DNA from: Buchnera aphidicola (Hyadaphis tataricae)
GTDB taxonomy: Bacteria; Pseudomonadota; Gammaproteobacteria; Enterobacterales; Enterobacteriaceae
Direction of reading: 5' to 3'
DNA: 64,000 nt
Assembly (NCBI RefSeq): GCF_005081445.1
Contig: NZ_CP034873.1
Span: forward strand, 62,001 to 126,000
The notes below the pieces were generated by a model. That model did no database searches, was not told the origin of the DNA, and saw nothing but the letters and a program-made list of their open reading frames with translations. Position numbers and translations under genes: made by a program. Positions 12,328 through 22,121 of the stretch are shown here, piece after piece (the first letter of the stretch is position 1; every line of letters starts with the position of its first letter).

Positions 12328-12354
12328 AACTGTGCTAAATTAATTAGCACAGTT
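12328..12354 (-). terminator. intrinsic terminator after fliE
   Basis: An 11-bp perfect stem (AACTGTGCTAA/TTAGCACAGTT) with a 5-nt loop. On the minus strand it is followed by TTATTATC and preceded by the fliE stop 8 bases away. It could also end transcription coming from tRNA-Ala on the plus strand, where the following T-content is weaker. Confidence 0.75.
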
Positions 12355-12361
12355 CAATGTA

Positions 12362-12673
12362 TTAAATTTGTTGATTCATTATCTCTTGATAAGACGAAAC
12401 AAGTTTATTTCTTACTTGAATAGCCATTTGCATAGATATAGCAGATTTTTGTATATTTATCATGATATCATTTAAAGGTATTTCGGATTTATTTAACATA
12501 AATTTTTCAGCATCAATTTTTGCATTATTTTGAATGCTACTGATTTCTCCTAATGCTGTTTTTATATGATCAACAAAACTTTTAGGTTCTATGTAGTTTT
12601 GTTTTTTTGCATTATTATCTAACACATTAATTTTTGTATTAAAATTTTGATTATTTATATTATCGATAAACAT
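12362..12673 (-). CDS. fliE: flagellar hook-basal body protein FliE
   Basis: Small adapter between the MS ring/export gate and the proximal rod. It is 103 residues, nearly the same as the E. coli 104. The conserved C-terminal segment reads AISMQMAIQVRNKLVSSYQEIM; the N-terminal third is poorly conserved and Asn/Lys-rich. AGAGGA precedes the ATG at 12673. It is divergent from fliF, with 245 bp between them, the same arrangement as in enterobacteria. Confidence 0.93.
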   Translation of the reverse strand: MFIDNINNQNFNTKINVLDNNAKKQNYIEPKSFVDHIKTALGEISSIQNNAKIDAEKFMLNKSEIPLNDIMINIQKSAISMQMAIQVRNKLVSSYQEIMNQQI

Positions 12674-12918
12674 ATTTTCCTCTAAAATTTTTATTTTTTG
12701 AATTTTTAAAAATTATTATAATGTTCTTAAAACTCAGAAAAAATTTTTTCAAGAGAGATTGAAGACAATTATACATAATTAATTAAAAATTGTTTTGTAA
12801 TTATTCTTAATATAATTGAATTAAAAATAATTTAACAGGAAATTTTTTTATTTCATGCTATTAGTCAATTTTTATTCATTAATATAGTTAGAACTCACCA
12901 TTCAGATAGGAAGATTTC

Positions 12919-14550
12919 ATGAATTTCAGTACTATAGAAGATTCAGTCTTAGAAGAGAAAAAAAAATTTAAACAATTTTTATCTCGTATTATAAAAAATT
13001 CTCGTATTTTAGTAATTTTGTTGGCAGCAGCAGTGATTACTGCCGTTTCTGTTTCAATATGGATAAAATCTCCAGAATATCAAACATTATATGATAATTT
13101 ATCTAATGAAGATAGTAATGCTATTGTAAATCAGTTAAATCATATGAAGATTCCTTATAAATTAAGTGATATTTCAGGAAAAATATCGATTCCTAAAAAT
13201 GACATTGATACAACTCGTTTACGCTTGTCAGAAAAAAATCTACCTCGCATTGGTTCAGTAGGTTTTGAATTATTAGATCAAGCAAGATTTGGTATGAGTC
13301 AATTTAATGAACAAATAAATTATCAGCGTGCATTAGAAGGGGAGTTATCACGTACAATACAGAGGATTGATGCAATAAAAAATGCAAGAATACATCTTGC
13401 TATTCCTAAATCATCATTGTTTCTAGAAGACAAAAAAAAACCATCTGCTTCAGTAGTGATAGAATTAAATACTGGAAAAAGATTAGATATGGAACAAACA
13501 AATGCAATACTGCATTTAATTTCCAGTAGCGTATCAAACCTTTCAGTAGACGATATATCTATTGTTGATCAATCAGGAAAATTATTGAATGATACCTCTT
13601 CTTTTGGTAATAATCATGAACTGAATAATCTGCAATTTAAATATTCTGAAGAAATTGAGTCTCGATATAAAAATAGAATTAAAAATATTTTGGAACCACT
13701 GCTAGGATTTGGAAATGTTTATGCTCAAGTTACCGCTCAAATAGATTTTAATGCAAAAGAACAAACAAAAGAAAAATATTCTCCTAACACTAATAGTGAT
13801 AATCAATCAATACGTTCTACACAAATAAGTATTCATGATAAAACAGAACAAGATAATACAGCAATGCATAATTTTTTATCTAACAAGAAATTGAATAATG
13901 CAGATCTTCTGAAAAAAAATAAAAACTTAAATCTTTATCATCAATCGCCTGTTAATGCTAATATTGGTCATGAAAAGGTTACAAACTATGAATTAAACCA
14001 TAGCGTGTCACATACTAAAATGAACGTAGGAGAAATTAAAAGATTATCCGCTGCTGTTGTTATTAATTTTACTAAAGATCAAAATGGAAAATTAATTCCT
14101 TTAACTTCAGAAAAAATAAAAAACGTTAAAAATTTAATACGTGAAGCTATAGGATATTCTAAATCTAGAGGTGATAGTATTCACCTTGTTAATGCTCCTT
14201 TTGCTAAATACAATTCACAATTGCCAATTAATGTATTTATTCCGCAGTCTTTTAAAATATCAGATTTTTTATTTTCTTTAGCACCTTGGTGTTTATCTAC
14301 TTTATTACTTTTATTTTTTTTAAAAAAATATTTTTGCTCTAACTCTCGAAATAAAAGATTACGAGAAAATATTATTGAAAATGATACCAATTCAATAGAG
14401 ACAAACAATAATTTTGATGAGAATATTATTGAAAACAAAATAAACAATAATGATTCAAATCAAGTAGTTGATCATATTTCTAATATTTCTAATCAAAATC
14501 CACGTACTATAGCGTTGATTATTCGTCAATGGATGAGTGATAAAAAATGA
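12919..14550 (+). CDS. fliF: flagellar MS-ring protein FliF
   Basis: Forms the membrane ring that houses the flagellar export apparatus. It is 543 residues against 552 in E. coli. Transmembrane segments are at about residues 32-49 and 450-470, with the ring-building periplasmic region between; the middle of that region is Asn/Lys-rich and weakly conserved. The C-terminal tail RTIALIIRQWMSDKK is the conserved FliG-binding segment. AGGAAG lies just before the ATG. The stop overlaps the fliG start by 4 bp. First gene of the long fliF-fliR operon. Confidence 0.96.
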   Translation: MNFSTIEDSVLEEKKKFKQFLSRIIKNSRILVILLAAAVITAVSVSIWIKSPEYQTLYDNLSNEDSNAIVNQLNHMKIPYKLSDISGKISIPKNDIDTTRLRLSEKNLPRIGSVGFELLDQARFGMSQFNEQINYQRALEGELSRTIQRIDAIKNARIHLAIPKSSLFLEDKKKPSASVVIELNTGKRLDMEQTNAILHLISSSVSNLSVDDISIVDQSGKLLNDTSSFGNNHELNNLQFKYSEEIESRYKNRIKNILEPLLGFGNVYAQVTAQIDFNAKEQTKEKYSPNTNSDNQSIRSTQISIHDKTEQDNTAMHNFLSNKKLNNADLLKKNKNLNLYHQSPVNANIGHEKVTNYELNHSVSHTKMNVGEIKRLSAAVVINFTKDQNGKLIPLTSEKIKNVKNLIREAIGYSKSRGDSIHLVNAPFAKYNSQLPINVFIPQSFKISDFLFSLAPWCLSTLLLLFFLKKYFCSNSRNKRLRENIIENDTNSIETNNNFDENIIENKINNNDSNQVVDHISNISNQNPRTIALIIRQWMSDKK

Positions 14551-15545
14551 TTTTAAACGGTACTCAAAAAAGCGCATTATTATTAATGTCAATCGGATCG
14601 GTTCAAGCTGGGGAAATATTGAAACACTTAACTCCCTTTGAAATACAAGAGATTGTTGATGCTATGATCAATATGCAGGGTGTTCCTTCAGATGTTTTAG
14701 ATAAAGTTCTCCTTGAATGCGATAATTGTATAATACAAAACAATGCGTTACAAAAAAATTTTAATGATAAATATCTTTTTGATATGTTATCAACAGCGTT
14801 AGGAGAGCAAAAAGGAACTTCTCTTATTAACGAAGCATTAGAAGTACGCAATGCTAAAATATGCATTAAAGCACTAAATTATATGAATAGCGAACAATTA
14901 GCTTTGTTGCTAAGTAGTGAACATGCGCAAATTATTACTACAATATTAATTTATTTAGACAAGAATCAAGCAGCACAAATTTTGTCATATTTAAATGCAA
15001 AACAAAGAGCGGAAATTATTTCAAGAATTACAGAGTTTCATGGTATTGAAGAATCTAGTTTAATAGAATTAAATAAAGTCATTAATAATTTATTAAATAA
15101 TAAAAAGTTACTTTTATCAGAAAAAGGAGGTGTAAAAACTGCTGTAAGTATTTTAAATTCTATGAAGATTCAATATGAACGTGATACTATAAAAAATATT
15201 AGTACACTAAATAAAAATATAGCAGATATTCTTTTAAAAGAAATGTTTTCATTCAATAATATTGTTAATTTAGATGATGAATATATTAAAATACTCATCA
15301 AGAACATAGAAAAAGAAAAATTATGCGTTGCGTTGCAAAAAGTAGATTTTCTTATTAAAGAAAAATTTTTTAAAAATATGCCTGATGCAGAAGCTAAAAA
15401 ATTATCCGATATTTTAGAAAAGAACTCTTACATTTCCGATATTGCTATTCAGAATGAACAAAAATTAATTTTAATTATGATTAAAAGCATTGTAAATAAT
15501 GGAAACGTTTCACTAAATAATCTAAGAGAGAACTATGTCGAGTGA
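14547..15545 (+). CDS. fliG: flagellar switch protein FliG with torque residues lost
   Basis: Joins the MS ring to the C ring; in motile bacteria its C-terminal domain takes torque from the stators. It is 332 residues and aligns without gaps at the C-terminus with E. coli FliG (331). At the five charged torque positions of E. coli (K264, R281, D288, D289, R297) this protein has Q, A, D, I and S, so only D288 is kept. The N-terminal FliF-binding region and the middle FliM-binding region remain recognisable. The start overlaps the end of fliF and the end overlaps fliH by 11 bp. Confidence 0.95.
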   Translation: MILNGTQKSALLLMSIGSVQAGEILKHLTPFEIQEIVDAMINMQGVPSDVLDKVLLECDNCIIQNNALQKNFNDKYLFDMLSTALGEQKGTSLINEALEVRNAKICIKALNYMNSEQLALLLSSEHAQIITTILIYLDKNQAAQILSYLNAKQRAEIISRITEFHGIEESSLIELNKVINNLLNNKKLLLSEKGGVKTAVSILNSMKIQYERDTIKNISTLNKNIADILLKEMFSFNNIVNLDDEYIKILIKNIEKEKLCVALQKVDFLIKEKFFKNMPDAEAKKLSDILEKNSYISDIAIQNEQKLILIMIKSIVNNGNVSLNNLRENYVE

Positions 15546-16206
15546 AAGCTTAAAAAAAAAATGGACAAAATGGTATCCAAAAAAAATATCTTTAAAGAAC
15601 ACAAACAAAAATAAATTTTTTTTAAGCAATGTAGATCAATTTAATAAAGAAGATTTTCATTTATTTGAAAAGAAAAAAACGATTCTTAATGAAAGTATTA
15701 ATAATGATCTACAATTAGAAAAAATCAAAAATATTTCATATCAAAAGGGTTTTGAAACAGGGTTGTTAGAAGGAAAACAAGATCAAATTCTTTTAAAGAA
15801 AACATTAAATAATTTTTTTTTAGAATGTGACAAACATTTTGTTGTATCAGAATATAAATTATACAACATGATTTTAAAAATTTTATCTCATTTTGCGTCT
15901 TACTTAATTGGAAAAAAAATTAATGTTGATCAGTCATATTTAAAAGATAACATCAAAAAAATTTTACAAGTAAAAGAACTATGCTTAAATAATATAATAA
16001 TTACAGCGCATCCTAGCAATAAAAATTTTATCGAAAATACTTTTCAAGATTGCTTTAAAAGTTATAAATGGCAAATTACTTATGATGATAAAATTGATAA
16101 AAATGGATTTAAAATCAAGTCACAAAATAGTGATAGTAATATAGATGCTACAGTTGAAGCTAGATGGCAAGAGTTACGTCGTCTTATTGATTTAGAGGAC
16201 TATTAA
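15535..16206 (+). CDS. fliH: flagellar export regulator FliH
   Basis: Binds the FliI ATPase and tethers it to the export gate and C ring. It is 223 residues, near the enterobacterial length of about 228. The N-terminus retains tryptophans (KKWTKWYPKK) resembling the conserved N-terminal Trp region. A stretch rich in GlyXXX repeats, YQKGFETGLLEGKQD, is typical of FliH coiled coils. The C-terminal ATPase-binding domain ends ARWQELRRLIDLEDY. AAGAGAG lies before the ATG. It overlaps fliG and touches fliI in a TAATG. Confidence 0.9.
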   Translation: MSSESLKKKWTKWYPKKISLKNTNKNKFFLSNVDQFNKEDFHLFEKKKTILNESINNDLQLEKIKNISYQKGFETGLLEGKQDQILLKKTLNNFFLECDKHFVVSEYKLYNMILKILSHFASYLIGKKINVDQSYLKDNIKKILQVKELCLNNIIITAHPSNKNFIENTFQDCFKSYKWQITYDDKIDKNGFKIKSQNSDSNIDATVEARWQELRRLIDLEDY

Positions 16207-17576
16207 TGACTTTGAGATTTACTCAATTATTTAAACAACTTTCTTCTTTGGATAGTAAGATTCGTAATCTTCCTAATTTTATTCGATATGGTAGTATTGT
16301 CTCTGTGAAAGGATTAGTATTAGAAGTAACAGGGTTGAAAGTTCCAATTGGATCTCAATGTTTTATTGAAATATTATCAGAAGATAAATATGTTTATATT
16401 AAAAGTGAAGTAATTAGTTTTTCTGAAGAAAAAACTTTATTATTGTCTTTCTCAGAAACAAATGGAATCTGTCCGGGCGCAAAAGTTTTTTCAAGATTAG
16501 ATGTCAATACAAACTTTGTAGTTAAAAAGATTCCATTAGGAGATAGAGTTTTAGGAAGAATATTAGATGGAAATGGAGCACCTTTAGATGGATTACCTAA
16601 AATTGATGCTGAAAATTATACAATTAATAACAACGCTTATGTTAATCCGTTGCATCGAAAAAGAATTACTGATGTTTTAGATGTTGGAATAAGATCTATT
16701 AATGCACTTTTAACCATTGGAAAAGGTCAAAGAATAGGATTGTTTTCTACTCCTGGTCTTGGTAAAAGTATTTTACTTGAAATGATTGCACGACACACTC
16801 AAGTAGATGTCTTTGTCATTGCATTAATTGGGGAAAGAGGAAGAGAAGTAAAATACTTTATAGATAACGTAACAAAATATAATAATTTATCAAAATCAGT
16901 CATTATTGCAGCTCCAGCAAGTGTTTCTCCATTTTTGAAAGTACAGGCGGCATCTTATGCTACTAGTGTTGCAGAATATTTTTGCAAACAAAATAAACAC
17001 GTATTATTAATAATGGATTCTTTAACTCGTTATGCTATGGCAGAACGAGAAATTGCATTTTCTTTAGGAGAATTGCCTGTATTTCAAGGTTATCCATCTT
17101 CTATATTTTCAAAAATTGCCAATTTATTAGAGCGTATAGGGAATATTAACAAAAAACAGGGTTCCATCACTGCTTTTTATACAGTTTTAATGGAAGAAGA
17201 AGACGAACAAAATCCGGTTGCGTATATTGCTCGTTCTATATTAGATGGGCACATTTTTTTGTCTCAATATTATGCGAGTTTAGGTCATTATCCTGCGATC
17301 GATATTGAATCTTCAGTAAGTCGTATTATGCCAGATATTATCGATACTGTTCAATATGAAAGAGCTTTATATTTCAAAAAGTTAGTTTCTGTTTATCAGA
17401 AAAATCGAGATTTATTAAATGTAGGCGCTTATGTGAGTGGAACTGATGCGGTTTTAGATGATTCTATAAAATTATTGCCAAAAATAGAAGCATTTTTACA
17501 ACAAGATATATCAGAAAAAAGTTCTTATGCCGATTCTGTTAAAAAATTAAAGGAAATCTTTTCTAGTAGTGCGTGA
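16206..17576 (+). CDS. fliI: flagellum-specific ATP synthase FliI
   Basis: ATPase of the flagellar type III export apparatus, related to the F1 beta subunit. It is 456 residues against 457 in E. coli. Walker A is STPGLGKS near residues 179-186, Walker B is in HVLLIMDSLTRYA, and GERGREVK is conserved. GAGG precedes the start, which shares one base with the fliH stop. Full conservation of the catalytic motifs indicates that export is still energised, in contrast with the decay of the torque residues in FliG. Confidence 0.97.
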   Translation: MTLRFTQLFKQLSSLDSKIRNLPNFIRYGSIVSVKGLVLEVTGLKVPIGSQCFIEILSEDKYVYIKSEVISFSEEKTLLLSFSETNGICPGAKVFSRLDVNTNFVVKKIPLGDRVLGRILDGNGAPLDGLPKIDAENYTINNNAYVNPLHRKRITDVLDVGIRSINALLTIGKGQRIGLFSTPGLGKSILLEMIARHTQVDVFVIALIGERGREVKYFIDNVTKYNNLSKSVIIAAPASVSPFLKVQAASYATSVAEYFCKQNKHVLLIMDSLTRYAMAEREIAFSLGELPVFQGYPSSIFSKIANLLERIGNINKKQGSITAFYTVLMEEEDEQNPVAYIARSILDGHIFLSQYYASLGHYPAIDIESSVSRIMPDIIDTVQYERALYFKKLVSVYQKNRDLLNVGAYVSGTDAVLDDSIKLLPKIEAFLQQDISEKSSYADSVKKLKEIFSSSA

Positions 17577-17595
17577 TTGCACAATATATTATTTT

Positions 17596-18036
17596 ATGAA
17601 AAAAAACATAACATTTTCTCTTTTAGAAAAAATACAAAAAACACAGTTAAGAAAAACCATTTTAAATATTAAAATATTACATGATAAAAGAATGCATGAT
17701 ACAAAACAATTACAAGTTTTAAATAATTATGAGCAAGAATACATAAAAAAAATATATAAAGAAATTGTTTTCGGAATATGCGTGCATAAATGGATACATT
17801 ATAACGATTTCATCATTCTGTTAAGAAAAATTATTCAAGACAATGAAATATTTTTAAAAAAAAATGATAATATTCTTAAAAAGAGTATATTAAATTGGTT
17901 TAAACATGAAAATAAAAGAAAAATTTGGCACATTTTAAACATAAAAAACAAAAAAAAAATATTAAAATCAAAAAAAATACAAGCACGTATTTTAAACGAT
18001 AATGATATTCAATTGAAATTTTTAAAAAAAGGATAA
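17596..18036 (+). CDS. fliJ: flagellar export chaperone FliJ
   Basis: Small, highly basic coiled-coil protein that fits into the FliI ring and the FlhA gate. The ATG at 17596 gives 146 residues, matching 147 in E. coli; an earlier in-frame GTG at 17569, overlapping the fliI stop, would add 9 residues. The conserved centre reads NNYEQEYIKKIY...HKWIHYNDFI, aligning with YQNEYRNNL...NRWINYQQFI of E. coli. The rest is Lys/Ile-rich drift. Identification rests on position plus this block. Confidence 0.85.
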   Translation: MKKNITFSLLEKIQKTQLRKTILNIKILHDKRMHDTKQLQVLNNYEQEYIKKIYKEIVFGICVHKWIHYNDFIILLRKIIQDNEIFLKKNDNILKKSILNWFKHENKRKIWHILNIKNKKKILKSKKIQARILNDNDIQLKFLKKG

Positions 18037-18044
18037 TTATTGTC

Positions 18045-19187
18045 ATGTTAAAAATCATTGGAGATATTGCAATACACAAAAATAATTTTTCTCATGGTTA
18101 TGCAAAACATCATAAATTATCTATAGAAACGTTAAAACTATATCAATGTATTTATGACGAATTAAATCAAAAATCTATTAACAATAAAATAGAATTTGAT
18201 AATATTGTTACAGAAGAAAAAAAACATGACAAAAACATGTTTTATACTAATTTAATTATGAGTCATTTATTAAATATTTTGAATAAAAAAGAAGATAATA
18301 TTAAATCTGATCATTCAAATGATTTTCAAAATTCAATACCAAAAACAACGTTAGATCATATGAACACTGTTTTATCAGATGATATAGTTAATTTAAAAAC
18401 GCAAAAAAATCAAATAAAATCCAGTGAACAAAAGTTGTCAAAATTAGCGCAAGATTTATTTAATGGTAAATTTGATCATTGTAAAAAAAACTTTTTCAAA
18501 AAAAATAAATTGATCAATGATATCAACTTGAAAAAATCATATTCATTAGAATTAAATAATCATTATAGTAATAAAATAATTTTTCCTAACATCAATGATA
18601 GTAAAAATGATAAACACACACTTCAAAATAAAACATATTTAAACATTGCTAAATATGATAAAAACCACAAAAATGAGGTATTTTTTTATCATTCTAAAAA
18701 CAAAAACAAAAACATAATACATTTTATTGATTCTGCAAGGTCATGTAGTAAGAACAAATCTTTAAAATTTAAAGTGAATCAATCATTGAATGAAAATTCT
18801 ACAAATTCTATTAAATGGAAAAAAAATATTGTTAACAAGATACTTTTATCTTTAGATAATAAAAGACATCAAGCAGATATTTATTTTAAACCAAAACAGT
18901 TGGGTGATATATATATAAAAATAAATATGAACGATGATTATGCAGTATTAAATTTGTTTTCTAATCAAAAAGAAGTAAGAAATTTTTTAGATGATCATGT
19001 TTATTTGTTACGTAATTCTTTAATAAAAAAAGGTATTAAATTAAGAAAAATTAATATTTTAAACGTTTTAAAAGACAAATTTCAACATAATACAAGAATA
19101 TTTAATTGCAACCAATTTCACAAAATATTGAATTCAAATAAAATCAAAACAGTAATAAATAATCAAACAGTTGATGTATATGTTTAA
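18045..19187 (+). CDS. fliK: flagellar hook-length control protein FliK
   Basis: Measures hook length and switches export substrate class in motile bacteria. It is 380 residues, close to the E. coli 375. Only the C-terminal substrate-switching domain (about residues 275-345) is recognisable, with FKPKQLGDIYIKIN and ...LLRNSLIKKGIKLRKINI matching the LxPxxLGxVxI...LRxxLxxxGI pattern. The N-terminal two thirds is Asn/Lys/His-rich with no conserved fold. AAGGA lies 11 nt before the ATG. Spacing to fliM is about 100 bp. Confidence 0.87.
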   Translation: MLKIIGDIAIHKNNFSHGYAKHHKLSIETLKLYQCIYDELNQKSINNKIEFDNIVTEEKKHDKNMFYTNLIMSHLLNILNKKEDNIKSDHSNDFQNSIPKTTLDHMNTVLSDDIVNLKTQKNQIKSSEQKLSKLAQDLFNGKFDHCKKNFFKKNKLINDINLKKSYSLELNNHYSNKIIFPNINDSKNDKHTLQNKTYLNIAKYDKNHKNEVFFYHSKNKNKNIIHFIDSARSCSKNKSLKFKVNQSLNENSTNSIKWKKNIVNKILLSLDNKRHQADIYFKPKQLGDIYIKINMNDDYAVLNLFSNQKEVRNFLDDHVYLLRNSLIKKGIKLRKINILNVLKDKFQHNTRIFNCNQFHKILNSNKIKTVINNQTVDVYV

Positions 19188-19289
19188 AAATCAAAAATAT
19201 TTTTTATAATAAAATACTTTGACAATATATTTTTTAAAATATAAAGTTTTTAGTTTATCTTCTAAAAATATTTGCCTTTGAGGTGTATA

Positions 19290-20234
19290 ATGGGGAAAAG
19301 TAATAATTTACACAATAAACTCCAAAAGGTTTATCAAAGAGAAAAAAGTTTATCTGCGTTTTTAAAAGAAGATGAAATTAATATTTTAGAAAATTTTAAT
19401 GATTTTTTTGGAAAGAAAATCAAAAGAGATCTTGTTTTTTTTACTAAAAAAAATGTTCAAATATTTTCTCATAGTATACAAATTAAATCGTTATTGCATT
19501 ATAAAAAAATTAATATTGGCACATCGAATCTGATACAAATATTACCATTTAAAAATAAATCTTTTATTACTTTTTCTGTTAATTTTTTGTCTGTTATTAT
19601 AGATTTATTATTTGGTGGTCGTGGTAATTCAGTTTATAAATCAGATGAAAAAAATAAAATGACGTCTGCTGAACTATTCATTGTTCAAAAAATAACAAAT
19701 TTTGTCCTGAGTAATTTAAATGATAGTATTAAAGAATTTTTTTCTTCAGATATTACTTTTATTGATGCAAGAATGATATTAGATCCTAATACACCTGTTT
19801 TTGATTCTAATGAAATGTATTTAATTAATTATTTTGACTTGAATATAGATGGTATAGAAGTGTTTTTTAATGTGTTAATTCCATTGTTTGCTATAAAAAC
19901 ATTAAATAAAAAACCACTTTTTTTTAATAAAAAACCAAAAATTAGCAACAATATTAATGATTGTTTTTCGTTAAAAGATATATATGATATTGAGTTGAAT
20001 ATTGTAGCTAAAATAACTGACATTTCCATGCCTTATGATAAATTTTGCGCTTTATCTGTAGGTGATGTATTACCTCTGAAAAAACCTGATCAAATAATAG
20101 GTGTTTTAGATGATAAACCGATATTTTTTGGGAATTATCAAAGATTTAATCAACAAACTGTTGTGTTTGTAGAAGAATTTATTAACCACTATAATTTAGA
20201 ATTGAACAAAGATAAGGAATGTTCTTATGAGTAG
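19290..20234 (+). CDS. fliM: flagellar switch protein FliM lacking the CheY-binding N-terminus
   Basis: C-ring component between FliG and FliN. The start at 19290 follows GAGGTGTATA and gives 314 residues against 334 in E. coli. The N-terminal peptide LSQAEIDALL, which binds CheY-P in E. coli, is absent; the protein begins [18 protein letters not shown]. The central domain keeps the FGGRGN (GGxG) FliG-binding loop, and the C-terminal FliN-like domain keeps [20 protein letters not shown]. The stop overlaps fliN by 8 bp. Consistent with a structural C-ring protein that no longer needs directional switching. Confidence 0.92.
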   Translation: MGKSNNLHNKLQKVYQREKSLSAFLKEDEINILENFNDFFGKKIKRDLVFFTKKNVQIFSHSIQIKSLLHYKKINIGTSNLIQILPFKNKSFITFSVNFLSVIIDLLFGGRGNSVYKSDEKNKMTSAELFIVQKITNFVLSNLNDSIKEFFSSDITFIDARMILDPNTPVFDSNEMYLINYFDLNIDGIEVFFNVLIPLFAIKTLNKKPLFFNKKPKISNNINDCFSLKDIYDIELNIVAKITDISMPYDKFCALSVGDVLPLKKPDQIIGVLDDKPIFFGNYQRFNQQTVVFVEEFINHYNLELNKDKECSYE

Positions 20235-20637
20235 TACAAAAGAGAAATTTAACAATAAAAAAATAGTCAATTCTAATAAAAAAAAATCCAAAAATAATAA
20301 ATTTATTAGTGATGCATTGTCCGAAAAAATAACAGATCAAAACATCTCAAATGAGACTGATAAAGAATCATTATACAAAAAACAAATCTTACTTAATGCA
20401 AATGTTACTATTACCGCACAATTAGGAAAATCAAAAATTAAAATTAAAGATTTTTTAAATTTTTCAAAAGGTAGTATGTTAGTTTTAGATAAATGTATAC
20501 AAGATTCTTTAGATATTTTTTTAAACGGACAGTTAATTGCATCTGGTGAAATTGTAGTATTAGAGAATACATATGGTTTACGTATTACTGGTTTAAAAAA
20601 TGATTTAAAATTTATAAATATTTCATCTGAAATATAA
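20227..20637 (+). CDS. fliN: flagellar switch protein FliN
   Basis: C-ring base protein and docking site for FliH during export. It is 136 residues against 137 in E. coli. The C-terminal SpoA-type domain (about residues 57-128) is conserved: [38 protein letters not shown] and YGLRITG. The N-terminal 50 residues are Lys/Asn/Ser-rich and unstructured in appearance. AAGGA lies 7 nt before the ATG. Confidence 0.94.
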   Translation: MSSTKEKFNNKKIVNSNKKKSKNNKFISDALSEKITDQNISNETDKESLYKKQILLNANVTITAQLGKSKIKIKDFLNFSKGSMLVLDKCIQDSLDIFLNGQLIASGEIVVLENTYGLRITGLKNDLKFINISSEI

Positions 20638-20643
20638 TATCTT

Positions 20644-21789
20644 ATGAAAAATAACATATTTTATGAATCTATGCTTAATACCTTTCAATTAACGTTGAAT
20701 GGTATAAATTTGTGGCAAATAGTTAGCGCATTAGCTCAAATAATATTATTAATATTAATTATTGGCTGGCTTTTAAAAAAAACATCTTTTTTTAAAATGC
20801 ACCATATACAATCTTCTATTAAAATCATAGACAGATTATCTATTGGTCCACACGCATCTGTTTTGATCATAGACGTAAAAGAAGTTAAATTGATTTTAGG
20901 AGTGACCTCAACAAACATCAACCATTTATATACTATTCCATCTGTTCTAAGTAAGGATAAGACAGAACATAAAATACATGGCAGTTCGTTCTACAAAAAA
21001 AATGTTTTTCAGAATTTTTTGAAAAAGATTTCTAAAACATCTTGGAAAAAAACAATGTTTTATCGAATCATTCCTTTTTTATTTTTTTTACTATTTTGTC
21101 CAACTGCTCGTGCAGAACTTCCTGGATTAACAAGTCATCTTACAAACGATGGAGGGCAAACATGGTCTGTTCCAATACAAACTTTAGTTTTTCTTACATC
21201 TTTAACTTTTCTACCGGCATTTCTCTTGATGATGACGAGTTTTACAAGGATTATTATTGTTTTTGGATTACTACGTAATGCATTAGGAACACCTTATGCT
21301 CCACCAAATCAAATATTAATCGGTTTAGCGCTTTTTTTGACTTTTTTTATTATGTCTCCAACTTTTGACAAGATTTATCAAGATGCTTATATACCATTTA
21401 GCAAAGATAAAATCAGTATGGAAGATGCTATTATAACAGGTTCCATACCATTAAAAGAATTTATGTTAAATCAGACACGTAACCCTGATTTAGAATTGTT
21501 TTCGAAATTAGCACATATTTCTTCTTATAAAAATAAATATGATATACCTATGAGAATTTTATTACCGTCATTTGTTACAAGTGAACTCAAAACGGCTTTT
21601 CAGATTGGTTTCACTATTTTTGTTCCTTTTTTAATTATTGATTTAGTTGTTGCTAGTGTTTTAATGGCACTTGGTATGATGATGGTTCCACCGTCAACTA
21701 TTTCTTTACCTTTTAAATTAATGTTATTTGTATTAGTTGATGGATGGCAATTATTAATTTCTTCTTTAGCGCAAAGTTTTAATGGATAA
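20644..21789 (+). CDS. fliP: fused FliO-FliP flagellar export gate protein
   Basis: One open frame of 381 codons covers two genes that are separate in E. coli. Residues 1 to about 130 match FliO: a single membrane segment ([20 protein letters not shown]) followed by IIDRLSIGP...[16 protein letters not shown] and [13 protein letters not shown]. From M138 the frame matches FliP, with a signal peptide ([12 protein letters not shown]), [20 protein letters not shown] and the very conserved [18 protein letters not shown] and [10 protein letters not shown] blocks. The FliP part alone would be 244 residues (E. coli 245), and its ATG at 21055 has GGAA 9 nt upstream, so separate internal initiation is possible. 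No stop lies between the parts. Confidence 0.93.
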   Translation: MKNNIFYESMLNTFQLTLNGINLWQIVSALAQIILLILIIGWLLKKTSFFKMHHIQSSIKIIDRLSIGPHASVLIIDVKEVKLILGVTSTNINHLYTIPSVLSKDKTEHKIHGSSFYKKNVFQNFLKKISKTSWKKTMFYRIIPFLFFLLFCPTARAELPGLTSHLTNDGGQTWSVPIQTLVFLTSLTFLPAFLLMMTSFTRIIIVFGLLRNALGTPYAPPNQILIGLALFLTFFIMSPTFDKIYQDAYIPFSKDKISMEDAIITGSIPLKEFMLNQTRNPDLELFSKLAHISSYKNKYDIPMRILLPSFVTSELKTAFQIGFTIFVPFLIIDLVVASVLMALGMMMVPPSTISLPFKLMLFVLVDGWQLLISSLAQSFNG

Positions 21790-21851
21790 TCTATTTTAAT
21801 ACATTTTATATAATAAATTCATTTATAATAAATGAAACAATGGAGATTTTT

Positions 21852-22121
21852 ATGACGTCTGAATATGTAATGGAATTATTTCATAATGCTATGAAAATTA
21901 TATTAATTCTTGCATTACCATTATTACTAGCAGCGTTAATGAGTGGTTTAATTATCAGTATTTTACAAGCAGCTACGCAAGTAAATGAACAAACATTATC
22001 GTTTATTCCTAAAATTGTCTCTGTTTTAGGTGTAATAGTAATCCTTGGGCCTTGGATGTTGGGAGTCATGATTGATTATACGCATGACTTATTTTACAAT
22101 ATACCATTGATTATTAAATAA
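21852..22121 (+). CDS. fliQ: flagellar biosynthetic protein FliQ
   Basis: Two-helix subunit of the FliPQR export gate. The start at 21852 has GGAG just upstream and gives 89 residues, the same as E. coli; an in-frame ATG four codons earlier is inside that ribosome site. Conserved segments are the first helix ILALPLLLAALMSGLIISIL, then QAATQVNEQTLSFIPK and LGPWMLG. It shares one base with the fliR start (TAATG). Confidence 0.96.
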   Translation: MTSEYVMELFHNAMKIILILALPLLLAALMSGLIISILQAATQVNEQTLSFIPKIVSVLGVIVILGPWMLGVMIDYTHDLFYNIPLIIK

